The notes beneath the pieces are model-generated. The model searched no databases. It saw only the letters and a program-made list of their open reading frames with translations, and was not told the DNA's origin. Made by a program: the position numbers and the translations under genes. Shown here piece by piece: positions 26,526-36,132 of a stretch of DNA of 64,000 nt (the stretch's first letter is position 1; the number at the start of each line of letters is the position of its first letter). This DNA comes from Streptomyces malachitofuscus (lineage in GTDB: Bacteria > Actinomycetota > Actinomycetes > Streptomycetales > Streptomycetaceae), in contig NZ_BMUF01000009.1 in the NCBI RefSeq assembly GCF_014650055.1, positions 277,082 through 341,081 of the forward strand. The letters run 5' to 3'.

Positions 26526-28613
26526 TCACATCCCCAGCTGCAGTCCGTCCGCCGCTTCCTCGACCATGGCGAGACCGAGTCGGCCGATCCGCACGGAGAA
26601 GGGGGCGCCCGCGACACGCAGGCCGGTGAGAACGATCTCGCCCAGCGGCGCGCTGCGCACCGGTCGCAGGGTGACCGTCCCGGCCGGTGCGTCGGGGCGT
26701 ATCCCGGCAAGGGTGGTCAGCATCAGGACTCCGGCGGCGGCCGCGGTGGCCGCGGGGCGGCAGGCCGCCGGGTGCGGGAGCGGAGCGCTTCCCTCGGTCC
26801 GCCGTTCCCCGGCGTACATCTCGGGCAGCCGGTGGCCGAACGTCTCGGCCGCCGCGAGAACGCCCCGCAGCAGTGATGCCGCCTCCCTGTCGTAGCCGGC
26901 GTGGGCGAGGCCGGCTACGGCCACCGCCGTTTCGTGCACCCGCACGGCGCCCGTCCGGTGACCGAACGGGTTGTGGCCGGCCTCCTTCACACCCAGTCCT
27001 CGCAGGCCCCAGCCCGAGTCCAGGTCGGGTCCGCCCAGCAGCCGGGCCAGGCGCTCGGTCCGTACCTTGTCGAGGAGGCCCGGTGCGAGCCGGCCGCCAC
27101 CCAGGAGTCCGGTGTCCAGGAGGTGCGCGACCGGTGCGCCGAGGTCTGGGACGAGACGGCCGTCCGGGGCACGGGCCGCCGCCGGCCGGTCTCCCCGGAG
27201 GTCGTCGATCCAGAACTCCTCGTGGAACGCCCTCCGCAGGGCCCGGGCCCACTGCCGCAAGCCGTCACCGCCCGGTCTGCCGTACGCGTCGAGCAGGTCG
27301 GCCCCGAGCAGCGCCGCCCTGTGGGCGTGGGCCTGTGTCTCGCAGCGGGCCACCCCGCCGGGCTGCGGGTCGGGCAGGTGGACGCCGTCACCGACGGTGT
27401 TCCGCAGCCAGGTCAGACAGCGTTCGGCGACCGGGAGCAGTTCCTCGGTGTCGCGTTCGGGCAGGCCCCAGCGGCGGGCCTCGGCCAGGAGCACGGGGAA
27501 GAGCAGGGTCGCCTCCGTGCCCGTGCAGCTCGGAGGCAGATGTGGCCCGGCGTCCCGGTGCGGGCCGGGGATCATGCCGCGCCGCGGTCCCGGCCCGGGG
27601 AGTTGGGTGCGGGCGAGGGTCCGCAGGGTGCCCGCCGCGAGTCCGGTACCCAGGGGCAGCGCCATCCGGGCGGCGGCGAGGGCCTCGGCCGGGGCGAGCC
27701 CGCAGCGCCAGGGTGCGCCGGCCGCGAGGTGGACGTGGGCCGGGTTCGCCCCGTCCCGCAGCAGGAGGGCGCGGAGGTCGTCGATGCTCGCCCGCAGCAG
27801 CGCGGGGACCCGGGGATCGTCTCCCGCGGCACGAGCCGGGGCGAGGGGGTTCGTCCCGGCGCGGCCCACGGCCCGCCGGGGTGTCGCTCCGTCCGGCCGT
27901 ACCCGCAGCTCGACGCTTGTGCTGCCGCCCGGCGACAGGTCGAGCTCCCACCGCAGCAGTCCGGGCGAGGCCAGCACCTCGGCCGGGGGCGGTGCGGCCG
28001 TGACCGACGCACTTTCCTCGGTGCGGGACCAGCGCAGGCCGGAGTCGTGGACACGTGCGGGCAGCTGGGGGCCCGCCTGGCCGGAGGCGATCTCCCCGAG
28101 GCCGGCGAGGTCCGTGCCGAGGGCCACCTCGACCGGCAGGCGCAACGGATGGCGGGCCGCACTGTGCAGCGTGATCCGCTCCGTGCCGTCCGCGGAGCGT
28201 GTCCGCTCGACGACCACGTCCGGGTCCGGACCACCTCCGCGCGGTGACACGCGCAGCGTCCCCACGAACCGCGCCCGGTCGGCGGCCACCATCCGGGCCT
28301 GCACCGGGAGCGGTTCCCGCCCGGCCACCCGGACCTGGCACCGGGACAGAAGCCGCCGTCCCCCGCGGTAGAACCCCTCCAGTCCGCTCCCGGTCTGCTG
28401 TCCCTGTTCCGTCGAGATGGCGAGTCCTGGAAGCGCGACGCAGATCATGACGGCGTGCGCGGGCGGGAGTTCGGCCTGCCACCGGAAGACGGGGGGACGG
28501 TCCCGCCGGCGTGGTGACGGCGTGCGCGCGGCGGGGTGGTGCGGGGTGGGGAGCGCTGCCGCCAGGGCTCCGGCGGGGTCGTCGGCGAGGGCGGGCGGAG
28601 CCGGCTGGTGCAT
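26526..28613 (-). CDS. Glycogen debranching enzyme-like protein
   Basis: A 695-residue protein of the amylo-alpha-1,6-glucosidase-like family. An N-terminal beta-rich domain (about 40-250) is followed by an (alpha/alpha)6 glycoside-hydrolase-like domain (about 270-640) with segments such as GVKEAGHNPFGHRTGAVR and LPEMYAGERR. Related actinobacterial proteins are annotated as glycogen debranching N-terminal domain proteins; substrate and activity are not proven. The ATG at 28613 has GGAG about eleven bases upstream. There is no signal peptide, so it is cytoplasmic. It stands alone between the NrtR-like gene and the DUF4192 gene, with no glgX/glgE neighbours. Confidence 0.85.
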   Translation of the reverse strand: MHQPAPPALADDPAGALAAALPTPHHPAARTPSPRRRDRPPVFRWQAELPPAHAVMICVALPGLAISTEQGQQTGSGLEGFYRGGRRLLSRCQVRVAGREPLPVQARMVAADRARFVGTLRVSPRGGGPDPDVVVERTRSADGTERITLHSAARHPLRLPVEVALGTDLAGLGEIASGQAGPQLPARVHDSGLRWSRTEESASVTAAPPPAEVLASPGLLRWELDLSPGGSTSVELRVRPDGATPRRAVGRAGTNPLAPARAAGDDPRVPALLRASIDDLRALLLRDGANPAHVHLAAGAPWRCGLAPAEALAAARMALPLGTGLAAGTLRTLARTQLPGPGPRRGMIPGPHRDAGPHLPPSCTGTEATLLFPVLLAEARRWGLPERDTEELLPVAERCLTWLRNTVGDGVHLPDPQPGGVARCETQAHAHRAALLGADLLDAYGRPGGDGLRQWARALRRAFHEEFWIDDLRGDRPAAARAPDGRLVPDLGAPVAHLLDTGLLGGGRLAPGLLDKVRTERLARLLGGPDLDSGWGLRGLGVKEAGHNPFGHRTGAVRVHETAVAVAGLAHAGYDREAASLLRGVLAAAETFGHRLPEMYAGERRTEGSAPLPHPAACRPAATAAAAGVLMLTTLAGIRPDAPAGTVTLRPVRSAPLGEIVLTGLRVAGAPFSVRIGRLGLAMVEEAADGLQLGM

Positions 28614-28831
28614 GGGAGGGTCTTCTCCGTGCTCGGTGTGCGCGGTGGGTGTGCTCGGGCGGGCCCGGTCCCGTGAGATCCCGGCCGGGTGGGTCCCGTA
28701 CGGCGTCCCGCCCCGTCCAGGCGTTCCGCCACTCAGGTGAACGGCACCGCAGGCGTCCCGGTCACGCCCGCGGCCGCCGCGCACCCCGCCCCCGTCCGTC
28801 CTGCCTCCCCTCAGGAGACGGCCGGCCCGTG

Positions 28832-30433
28832 TCACCGCGCCCCGCCGGTGCCCTGACGGCCGTTCGGCCGGCCTCCCTGCGGCACACCGCTTCGCTCCTC
28901 GGCACCCTGCCCTGCCGTTCCCGGACCGGCCGGGCCCGGACGCGCACCGCCGGGACGCGTTCGGCTCCGGTCCCCGCCGCCCACCGCGCCGCCCCCGGGG
29001 CGTGCGCGCCTCGACGACGCCCGCGGATACGGCAGCCGCCCTCCCGGCCTCCCCTCCTCCGCGCGCGTGCTGCGCGAGGCACCCCGGCCGCCACCGGGCG
29101 CACGCGTGCGCTGCCGTCGGGGCAAGGGACGCAAGGCGGGTGCCGCCGGGCCGGGGGCGGCCGGTTCGGCGGTCGAGGGCCCACCGTCGCCGTCCTTGCG
29201 CGGCTCCGCCCCCGCGGCCCGCACGTCGGGTACGGCCCCCGCGCGGTCCACGCGCTCGGCTCGCAGGCAGCGGCGGACCGATTCGGGGTCGAGGCCCTCG
29301 TTGCACGCCTGGTGCAGCAGGCGTGCGAAGAGGTAGTCGGGGTCCGCGGCAAGCGCCAGGGCGAGGGCTTCGCGGGCCTCCAGCTCGTCCCCGATGGACC
29401 AGGCGACCCACCCGGCGAGTGTCAGTGGTGCCGCGGCGTGTTCGCCGTAGGGTCCGACGCAGCGGCGCGCGAGCGCCCGCCACAGGCGCAGGGCCGGGCC
29501 CGCTTCGTCGCCCTCCATCCACTCGGCCGCGCGGTCGCGGGTGGTGCGGTCCTGCAGGCCGAGGATCAGCGTCGCGGCCTCGTCGTGCCCGAGCAGTTCG
29601 TCGTCCCGCAGATCCTCGGGGACCATGCCGGAGGCGGGCGGGGCGCCGGCGAAGCGGCCCATGACGCGCACGGCCAGCTCCAGGGTCTGCTCGGCGACCT
29701 CGTGGCGGCTCGCGGCGTCGAGGATCCTGGGGACCAGCGCCATGCCGGCGGTGTCCAGGGCCTTCTCCTGTTCGAAGGCGGTGGGGCTCTCCCGGGGCAG
29801 AAGCCTGGCGCGCAGTTCGCGCAGCGTGCCGCGGACCTGGAGGCCCGCATAGGTGGCGGCGGCGGCCAGCACCGAGGTGCCGGGCAGGCCCAGCGGTGTG
29901 CCCTCGGCCGGGCAGCAGGTGTCGTCGTCGCAGCAGTAGGACCAGAAGCGGCCGTCCGAGACGCACAGGGCCTCCACCACCGGGATGTCCAGGGCACCGC
30001 ATTCCAGACGCAGGGTGTGGGCGAGCGGACCCAGCCGCTCCTTGACCTGCCGGCCGGACTCGCCCGGGGCCGGCTCATGACAGAGGAAGACGACCATCTG
30101 TTCGGGCCGGGTGCCCCGGCGCTCACTGCCCGTCACCAGGCCATGGGCCAGCTGCCGGGCGGCGGAGGGCCAGTCGTCCGGGTTCGCGGGAATGCCGAGC
30201 CGGGCCCGGCCGCCGAACCGGCCGCGCCCGTCCCTGTCGTGCAGCGCGACCAGCACGATGCTGTCCTCGGGACGGTAGCCGAGGAGGTAGGGCAGGGCGT
30301 CGGCGAGCTCGGCGGGGCTGCGCAAGGTGACCTGCTGTGCGCCGCCGCTGTCGTACACGGTGCGGTTGATGTCTTCCGGGCCGGAAATGCCGCTGTCCTC
30401 AGGGGATCCGGTGGTCTCGCTGTGGTTCGTCAT
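28832..30433 (-). CDS. DUF4192 domain protein with low-complexity tail
   Basis: A 533-residue protein. The first ~370 residues are a DUF4192 domain, starting with LRSPAELADALPYLLGYRPEDSIVLVAL. A cysteine cluster (SYCCDDDTCCPAEGTPLG, about 165-182) could bind metal. The last ~150 residues are extremely rich in Arg, Gly, Pro and Ala and probably disordered. The function of DUF4192 is unknown; it is widespread in actinobacteria, often near recQ-like genes as here. The ATG at 30433 is divergent from recQ. Confidence 0.82.
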   Translation of the reverse strand: MTNHSETTGSPEDSGISGPEDINRTVYDSGGAQQVTLRSPAELADALPYLLGYRPEDSIVLVALHDRDGRGRFGGRARLGIPANPDDWPSAARQLAHGLVTGSERRGTRPEQMVVFLCHEPAPGESGRQVKERLGPLAHTLRLECGALDIPVVEALCVSDGRFWSYCCDDDTCCPAEGTPLGLPGTSVLAAAATYAGLQVRGTLRELRARLLPRESPTAFEQEKALDTAGMALVPRILDAASRHEVAEQTLELAVRVMGRFAGAPPASGMVPEDLRDDELLGHDEAATLILGLQDRTTRDRAAEWMEGDEAGPALRLWRALARRCVGPYGEHAAAPLTLAGWVAWSIGDELEAREALALALAADPDYLFARLLHQACNEGLDPESVRRCLRAERVDRAGAVPDVRAAGAEPRKDGDGGPSTAEPAAPGPAAPALRPLPRRQRTRAPGGGRGASRSTRAEEGRPGGRLPYPRASSRRARPGGGAVGGGDRSRTRPGGARPGPAGPGTAGQGAEERSGVPQGGRPNGRQGTGGAR

Positions 30434-30584
30434 GCCGGGACGATCTCGCAGATCACTACATTCCGGTTCTACCTGTGGATAAGTCGGATCAGGGACATGT
30501 CACTCACCTTCGGCGGGCGTGCACCCCGCCCGCGTCCACAGCTCGGCCGACCGGATGTCGGTGCCGTCCTGTTGTATGGGACCC

Positions 30585-32750
30585 ATGGAGCACACGAGCA
30601 ACACGGATCTCCGGACGGCCGCCGACGCGGTCCTCGCCCGTCTCGTCGGGGACGTCTCGGGCGAGGCCCGGCTGCGCGAGGACCAGTGGCGCGCGATCGA
30701 GGCGCTCGTCGCCGACAAGCGCCGTGCGCTGGTCGTCCAGCGCACGGGCTGGGGCAAATCCGCCGTCTACTTCGTCGCCACGGCACTGCTGCGGGCGCAG
30801 GGGAGCGGCCCCACGGTGATCGTCTCCCCGCTCCTCGCCCTGATGCGCAACCAGGTGGAGTCGGCGGCCCGAGCCGGAATCCACGCCCGGACGATCAATT
30901 CCTCCAACAGCGAGGAATGGGACGCCGTCCAGGACGAGATCGCCGCCGGTGACGTGGACGTGCTGCTGGTGAGTCCGGAGCGGCTGAACAACCCGGACTT
31001 CCGTGACCAGGTCCTGCCCAGGCTCTCCGCCGCGACCGGGCTGCTCGTGGTCGACGAGGCGCACTGCATCTCCGACTGGGGGCACGACTTCCGCCCGGAC
31101 TACCGGCGGCTGCGCACCATGCTCACCGACCTGCCGGACGGCGTACCGGTCCTCGCCACCACCGCCACCGCCAACGCCCGCGTCACCGCCGACGTCGCGG
31201 AGCAGCTGGGCACGGGAGGCTCGTCGGACGCTCTGGTGCTGCGCGGCCCCCTGGATCGGGAGAGCCTGAGTCTGAGTGTGCTGCGCCTGCCCGACGCCGC
31301 GCACCGGATGGCCTGGCTCGCCGACCACCTGGACGAGCTCCCGGGCTCGGGGATCGTCTACACACTGACCGTGGCCGCCGCCGAGGAGGTCACCGCCTTC
31401 CTGCGGCAGCGCGGCCACACCGTCGCCTCGTACACGGGCAGGACGGAGAACGCCGAACGGCAGCAGGCCGAGGAGGACCTGCTCGCCAACAAGGTGAAGG
31501 CCCTGGTCGCCACCTCCGCTCTCGGTATGGGTTTCGACAAGCCCGATCTGGGCTTCGTGGTGCACCTCGGCTCCCCGTCCTCCCCCATCTCCTACTACCA
31601 GCAGGTCGGCCGCGCCGGCCGCGGTGTCCGGCACGCCGAGGTGCTGCTCCTGCCGGGGAAGGAGGACGAGGCGATCTGGGAGTACTTCGCGTCGCTCGCC
31701 TTCCCCTCCGAGGACCTGGTGCGCCGCACCCTGGACGTCCTGGCGCACGCGGACCGGCCCATGTCGCTGCCTGCCCTCGAGCCACTGGTGGAGCTGCGCC
31801 GTTCCCGGCTCGAGACCATGCTCAAGGTCCTCGACGTGGACGGGGCGGTGAAACGGGTCAAGGGCGGCTGGATCGCGACGGGCCGGCCGTGGACGTACGA
31901 CGCCGAGCGTTACGCGTGGGTGGCGCGCCAGCGCAAGGCCGAGCAGCAGGCGATGCGCGAGTACGCGGCGAGCACGGACTGCCGGATGGAGTTCCTGCAG
32001 CGCCAGTTGGACGACGAGGGCGCCAAGCCCTGCGGCCGCTGCGACAACTGCGCGGGCGCGCGGTACACCGCCGAGGCATCCGCGACCGCGCTCGAGGCGG
32101 CCCGCGAGGATCTCGGCCGGGCGGGCGTGGAGGTGGAACCCCGGCGGATGTGGCCCACCGGCCTCCCGGCGATCGGCATGGACCTCAAGGGCCGTATCCC
32201 GGCCGGGGAGCAGGCCGCGCAGGGCAGGGCGCTCGGGCGTCTTTCGGACATCGGCTGGGGCAACCGGCTGCGTCCGATGTTCGCCCCGCAGGCGCCGGAC
32301 GGGCCCGTGCCGGAGGATGTCGCCAAGGCCGTGGTGGGTGTGCTGGCCGACTGGGCCAAGGGCCCCGGCGGGTGGGCTCCCGGGGCGGCGGACGCCCGGG
32401 CCCGGCCGGTGGGAGTGGTCACGCTCGCCTCCCGCACCCGGCCCCGGCTGATCCATTCGCTGGGAGCGCGGATCGCGGAGGTCGGCCGGCTGCCGCTGCT
32501 CGGCTCGCTGGCGTACACGGCCGAGGCGCACCCCGCCTCCCGGAGCAACAGCGCCCAACGCCTCAAGGCGCTCGACGGAGCGCTCACCGTGCCCGCCGAC
32601 CTCGCCGCCGCGCTCGCGCAGGCGCAGGGCCCGGTACTGCTCGTGGACGACTTCACGGAGACGGGCTGGACTCTCGCGGTCGCGGCGCGTCTGCTGCAGC
32701 GGTCCGGTGCACAGGGCGTGCTGCCACTGGTGCTGGCCGTACAGGGCTGA
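30585..32750 (+). CDS. RecQ-family helicase with C-terminal phosphoribosyltransferase-like domain
   Basis: A 721-residue protein. The helicase core has Walker [11 protein letters not shown], the DEAH box [19 protein letters not shown], motif III TATAN, and motif [10 protein letters not shown]. The RecQ zinc site follows (CRMEFL...CGRCDNC, about 465-490). Beyond residue 500 is an extra ~220-residue region ending in a PRPP-binding-like motif, [14 protein letters not shown], typical of type I phosphoribosyltransferases such as ComF. The HRDC domain of classic RecQ is missing. ATG 30585 is preferred; ATG 30576 is nearby, and neither has a strong Shine-Dalgarno. It likely acts in recombination and repair; the PRTase contribution is unknown. 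Confidence 0.9.
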   Translation: MEHTSNTDLRTAADAVLARLVGDVSGEARLREDQWRAIEALVADKRRALVVQRTGWGKSAVYFVATALLRAQGSGPTVIVSPLLALMRNQVESAARAGIHARTINSSNSEEWDAVQDEIAAGDVDVLLVSPERLNNPDFRDQVLPRLSAATGLLVVDEAHCISDWGHDFRPDYRRLRTMLTDLPDGVPVLATTATANARVTADVAEQLGTGGSSDALVLRGPLDRESLSLSVLRLPDAAHRMAWLADHLDELPGSGIVYTLTVAAAEEVTAFLRQRGHTVASYTGRTENAERQQAEEDLLANKVKALVATSALGMGFDKPDLGFVVHLGSPSSPISYYQQVGRAGRGVRHAEVLLLPGKEDEAIWEYFASLAFPSEDLVRRTLDVLAHADRPMSLPALEPLVELRRSRLETMLKVLDVDGAVKRVKGGWIATGRPWTYDAERYAWVARQRKAEQQAMREYAASTDCRMEFLQRQLDDEGAKPCGRCDNCAGARYTAEASATALEAAREDLGRAGVEVEPRRMWPTGLPAIGMDLKGRIPAGEQAAQGRALGRLSDIGWGNRLRPMFAPQAPDGPVPEDVAKAVVGVLADWAKGPGGWAPGAADARARPVGVVTLASRTRPRLIHSLGARIAEVGRLPLLGSLAYTAEAHPASRSNSAQRLKALDGALTVPADLAAALAQAQGPVLLVDDFTETGWTLAVAARLLQRSGAQGVLPLVLAVQG

Positions 32751-32785
32751 CGGTTCGTCCCACTCGATGGGTGGGGATATTAGCC

Positions 32786-32893
32786 ATGGAACACCCGATA
32801 CCGGTCCGCTGCCCCAATTGCTCGTTGCCGCATCCAAGTTCGACAGGAAGAATTGAAGTCCGCACCCGCACGGCTCGCCCGCCGATCAGGTAG
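32786..32893 (+). CDS. Possible mini-protein with CPNC knuckle
   Basis: A 35-codon frame starting MEHPIPVRCPNC. It has GTGGGG about nine bases upstream and GATATT positioned as a -10 for a leaderless start. Against it, the third codon positions are much less GC-rich than in the neighbouring genes, and only one CxxC pair is present. It may instead be promoter or leader sequence of the following gene. Offered as a weak candidate. Confidence 0.25.
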   Translation: MEHPIPVRCPNCSLPHPSSTGRIEVRTRTARPPIR

Positions 32894-32963
32894 GGCTCCG
32901 TTGCGTGCGCGCTCCCCCGAATCCGACCCCGCCCGCAGTCCGGGCGTAGCCGAAGGGAGGACC

Positions 32964-33578
32964 GTGACCTTCGGATTCGCTCCGTCCTCGGCGGCATCGC
33001 TGTCGACGTCCGCCGCTTCCGCCACCCGTGTGCTCGAGCCCGCGGAGTGGGCCGCCGCGGGAATCCCGCTGCTGCGCAGCCCGCGCGAGGTCGTCAGCGG
33101 GCTGCACGCCCGGCATGCTCCCGGCCCGGCGACCGCGGTCGTCGCCGTGCTCGATCCGGACGAACGTCTGCGCGCGAGCGCGTCGTTCACCCGCCGTGCC
33201 GCCTCCGCGGACGGCTGGATGTTCCGCAACGTGCTGCTGGCGCAGTTGCGCAGGGTCATTCCGCACGACCTGCGGCGCCGCACCCCCGTGCGCACCGCCG
33301 TGCTGCTCTACTGCCGTGACGGCGACGCCCGTTGGACGGAGGAGGACGGCGCCTGGATGTGGGGTCTGCGGGACGCCTGCACCCTGCACGGGCTGCGCTG
33401 CGGGGCGTACATCACGCTGACCCGGGACGGCTGGCAGGTCCTGGGCGAGGGGCGCGGCGGGCGTCATCCCAGCGCCGGCTCGGCGCCGGAGCCGTTCGCC
33501 ATGTCCGAGGCACCGCCGCGGATACCGCGCACCGGCGGTGCCGCGTCGGAGGTGCTCCGCCGCGCGGCGGCACGCTGA
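32964..33578 (+). CDS. Conserved actinobacterial hypothetical protein
   Basis: A 204-residue protein I cannot assign. A variable 35-residue N-terminus is followed by a compact domain: VVAVLDPDERLRASASFTRR, GWMFRNVLLAQLRRVIP, VRTAVLLYCRDGD and LHGLRCGAYITLTRDGW. The strand/helix pattern recalls a RadC/JAB-like fold, but the His-x-His metal motif is missing, so that is only an impression. The C-terminus is Pro/Ala-rich. GTG at 32964 has a strong GAAGGGAGG upstream. It follows recQ on the same strand after a 213-bp gap. Confidence 0.78.
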   Translation: MTFGFAPSSAASLSTSAASATRVLEPAEWAAAGIPLLRSPREVVSGLHARHAPGPATAVVAVLDPDERLRASASFTRRAASADGWMFRNVLLAQLRRVIPHDLRRRTPVRTAVLLYCRDGDARWTEEDGAWMWGLRDACTLHGLRCGAYITLTRDGWQVLGEGRGGRHPSAGSAPEPFAMSEAPPRIPRTGGAASEVLRRAAAR

Positions 33579-33840
33579 CCCAGCGGGGACGCATCCGGAC
33601 TGCCCCGACCTCCCGGACCGCGCAGCCCACGGTCCGGGGCACGGAACGCACGGTGCCTCCGCGCGGCGCCTGGCCACAGCGCCGAAGCACGGTGTCCGGA
33701 CCCGGCGGGGACCACGGCGGCACACGCAGCCGCGCATCGGCCCGCCCGGTTCCGGACACGCCGGACGCCGGCCCCGCGGGCGACGCGGTGACCGCGGCGT
33801 ACGCGTACCCCGAGGGCCCGGCCGACGCCGTGGCGCCGGC

Positions 33841-34470
33841 TCAGACAGCCGCGCCCAGCACCGAGTTGATCCGCTGCGGGTCTCCGCAGACGATCAGCAG
33901 GGCGTCGGCCCGGGTGTGAGCCACCGACAGGGCGGAGGCGGCTGCGGACTCCGGGCCGCCGTTGACGGCGACCACCACGACGGGCCGCGCTCCGGCACGG
34001 TTCGCCACCTGGGCGTCCGTGTAGAAGACGTCGTCACCGGCGTCGTGCTGGGCCCAGTAGGAGGTTTCGCCGAAGGACAGTTCGTGGGTGGCCCACGGGT
34101 GCGGCTCACCGGTGGTGATCACCAGCACGTCGCCGGGGGCACGGCCCGAGTCCAGCAGCAGGTCCACGGCCTCCTCGGCGGCGTCGAGCGCCCCTCGGGC
34201 CGAGGCCGGGATCAACTGGATCTGCGGGGTGGCCGCAGCGGGTGCGGGCCGGGCCGTCGGAGCGGGCTCGGCCGCGGTAGCCGCATCGCGCGACGCACGC
34301 TGCACCGGCGGCGCGGGCCGCGGCGGGCCGGGACGACCGGGACGCGACGGAGCCGCGGGGCGGGGACCGGGTACGGGGCGAGGGGTCGGCGCAGTGCGGC
34401 CGCTGGCCGGCGTGGCGCGGGGACCCTGGGCACTCTCGTGAATCTGAGGCTCCTCGGGAATGAGAGGCAT
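33841..34470 (-). CDS. Hypothetical protein with Pro/Arg-rich N-terminus
   Basis: A 209-residue protein. The first 95 residues are Pro/Arg/Ala-rich and probably disordered. The C-terminal 110 residues form a globular domain (IQLIPASARGALDAAEEAVDLLL; GDVLVITTGEPHPWATHEL; VVVVAVNGGPES; ADALLIVCGDPQRI), apparently Rossmann-like alternating strands and helices. Function unknown. ATG 34470 is preferred: GATAAA lies about ten bases upstream and there is no Shine-Dalgarno, so the mRNA may be leaderless. It is downstream of rnhB on the same strand, 68 bases away. Confidence 0.75.
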   Translation of the reverse strand: MPLIPEEPQIHESAQGPRATPASGRTAPTPRPVPGPRPAAPSRPGRPGPPRPAPPVQRASRDAATAAEPAPTARPAPAAATPQIQLIPASARGALDAAEEAVDLLLDSGRAPGDVLVITTGEPHPWATHELSFGETSYWAQHDAGDDVFYTDAQVANRAGARPVVVVAVNGGPESAAASALSVAHTRADALLIVCGDPQRINSVLGAAV

Positions 34471-34538
34471 GAGCTGATTTTTATCAAACGTTGGTACGAC
34501 ACGCGCCGCCGGGTGGCACATGAGTACGGGCCGGTCCG

Positions 34539-35240
34539 TCAGAAGTCGAAGCCGAGCTGACCCTCGATCTCCGGAACGCGCCCGTCCGTCCAGCTGCGGA
34601 CCTTCTTGAGGTGCCGCCACTGGGGCAGCGCATCAAGATACGCCCACGACAACCGGTGGTGCGGAGTGGGCCCCCGGACCTCCAGTGCGGCCTTGTGCAC
34701 GGGCGACGGATACCCGGCGTTGTCCGCAAAACCGAAGTCTGCATGGTCGATGCCCAGTTCGGCCATCATTTTGTCGCGCTGAACCTTCGCGATCACCGAG
34801 GCCGCCGAGACCGCCACGCACGACTGGTCACCCTTGATGACCGTGCGGACCTGCCAGGGCGTGCCGAGGTAGTTGTGCTTGCCGTCCAGGATCACCGCGT
34901 CGGGCCGCACCGGGAGCGCGTCCAGTGCGCGCACCGCCGCCAGCCGGAGGGCGGCGGTCATCCCCAGGTCGTCGATCTCCTCGGGGGACGCGTGCCCCAG
35001 GGCGTAGGACGTCACCCAGGTCCGCAGCGTCTCGGCGAGTTCGGTGCGCCGCTTGACGGTGAGGAGCTTGGAATCGGTCAGCCCCTCCGGGGGCCGGCGC
35101 AGTCCGGTGACCGCCGCGCAGACGGTGACGGGGCCGGCCCACGCGCCGCGCCCCACCTCGTCGACACCTGCAACGATCTTCGCTCCGGTCGTGGCGCGGA
35201 GTGAGCGCTCGACGGTGTGAGTAGGCGGTTCGTACGGCAT
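34539..35240 (-). CDS. rnhB: Ribonuclease HII
   Basis: A 233-residue RNase HII that removes ribonucleotides and RNA primers from DNA:RNA hybrids. The catalytic acidic residues are visible: D27-E28 in [13 protein letters not shown] and the aspartate in [11 protein letters not shown]. The conserved [12 protein letters not shown] helix and NAGYPSPVH segment are present. The length and start ([14 protein letters not shown]) are typical for Streptomyces. It is divergently placed relative to nothing: the upstream TetR gene runs on the same strand 81 bases away. Confidence 0.95.
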   Translation of the reverse strand: MPYEPPTHTVERSLRATTGAKIVAGVDEVGRGAWAGPVTVCAAVTGLRRPPEGLTDSKLLTVKRRTELAETLRTWVTSYALGHASPEEIDDLGMTAALRLAAVRALDALPVRPDAVILDGKHNYLGTPWQVRTVIKGDQSCVAVSAASVIAKVQRDKMMAELGIDHADFGFADNAGYPSPVHKAALEVRGPTPHHRLSWAYLDALPQWRHLKKVRSWTDGRVPEIEGQLGFDF

Positions 35241-35321
35241 GGCGCCCTAAGCGTACGCCGCCCGGAACCGCCCGCGACACCCCGGTCCCCCAGCGGCACC
35301 GGCGTCCGGTCCGAGCCCGGC

Positions 35322-35945
35322 TCAGGGGCCGCTCCGCCGCAGCAGCGGGACCATCAACTGGTCGATCATTTCCGTCAGATCGACGTCCGTCCATTCGCTG
35401 CCGCACATCTTGGAGCGGTACATCATCATCGCCGGGATGGCGTCGAAGACATAGCTGTTCGCCGCGTCGGGGCGCACCTCTCCCCGTTCGATTCCGCGCT
35501 CGATCACCTCGCGCAGCATCTTGAGGGTCGGTTCCACGACCCCCTCGAAGATCACCGCGTGGAAGCGCTCGGCCTGGAGGGTGTCGCATTCGTGAATCAC
35601 CGAACGCAGGGCGAGTCCCGACCGGGAGAACATCCCGTCGCGCGCCTGCAGACACAGGTGCAGCAGGTCGTCGCGCACGCTGCCGAGGTCCGGCGCCGAG
35701 CCGAATTCCGGCAGCCCGGACCGCAGGGCGTCCGCGACGAGGTCTTCCTTGGACGGCCAGCGCCGGTAGACGGCGGCCTTCCCGGTCTGGGCGCCCGCGG
35801 CGACGCCCTCCATCGTCAGACCGCTCCAGCCGACCGTGCTGAGCTGCTCCAGGGCGGCGTCGAGGATCGCGCGTTCCAGCACGGCGCCGCGGCGGCGGGG
35901 GACCGGCGTCTGAGCGTGGGCGGCCGCCCAGCTCGAAGTAACCAT
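35322..35945 (-). CDS. TetR-family repressor of the adjacent MFS exporter
   Basis: A 207-residue TetR regulator. The N-terminal helix-turn-helix spans about residues 22-68 (GWSGLTMEGVAAGAQTGKAAVYRRWPSKEDL). The C-terminal ligand domain has typical TetR helices (FDAIPAMMMYRSKM). It is divergent from a DHA2-type drug exporter. Two near-identical 18-bp operators lie in the shared promoter region, so it very probably represses both genes until an exported compound binds. ATG 35945 has GGAGAG about eight bases upstream. Confidence 0.92.
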   Translation of the reverse strand: MVTSSWAAAHAQTPVPRRRGAVLERAILDAALEQLSTVGWSGLTMEGVAAGAQTGKAAVYRRWPSKEDLVADALRSGLPEFGSAPDLGSVRDDLLHLCLQARDGMFSRSGLALRSVIHECDTLQAERFHAVIFEGVVEPTLKMLREVIERGIERGEVRPDAANSYVFDAIPAMMMYRSKMCGSEWTDVDLTEMIDQLMVPLLRRSGP

Positions 35946-36043
35946 CTGAACTCTCTCCAACGAGCAGAGGAAGCGGGCATTCCGGGGATGAAGCACCTGC
36001 CGCGCGGCGACTGAGGGGGACACGCCGAGCGGCGACGCATTAA

Positions 36044-36108
36044 GTGAACGCTTGCGTTCACTGTCAAGGACTCCTACCGTTGACGCAACAGTGAACGCGA
36101 GCGTTCAC
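36044..36108. promoter_or_regulatory. Twin TetR operators in the divergent promoter
   Basis: Two palindromes with identical 8-bp arms, GTGAACGC-TT-GCGTTCAC (36044-36061) and GTGAACGC-GA-GCGTTCAC (36091-36108), are spaced 47 bp centre to centre. The second overlaps the likely exporter promoter (TTGACG at 36080-36085). One site probably serves each divergent promoter. Confidence 0.85.
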
Positions 36109-36132
36109 TGACGCACTCGTGGGGGACCCATA

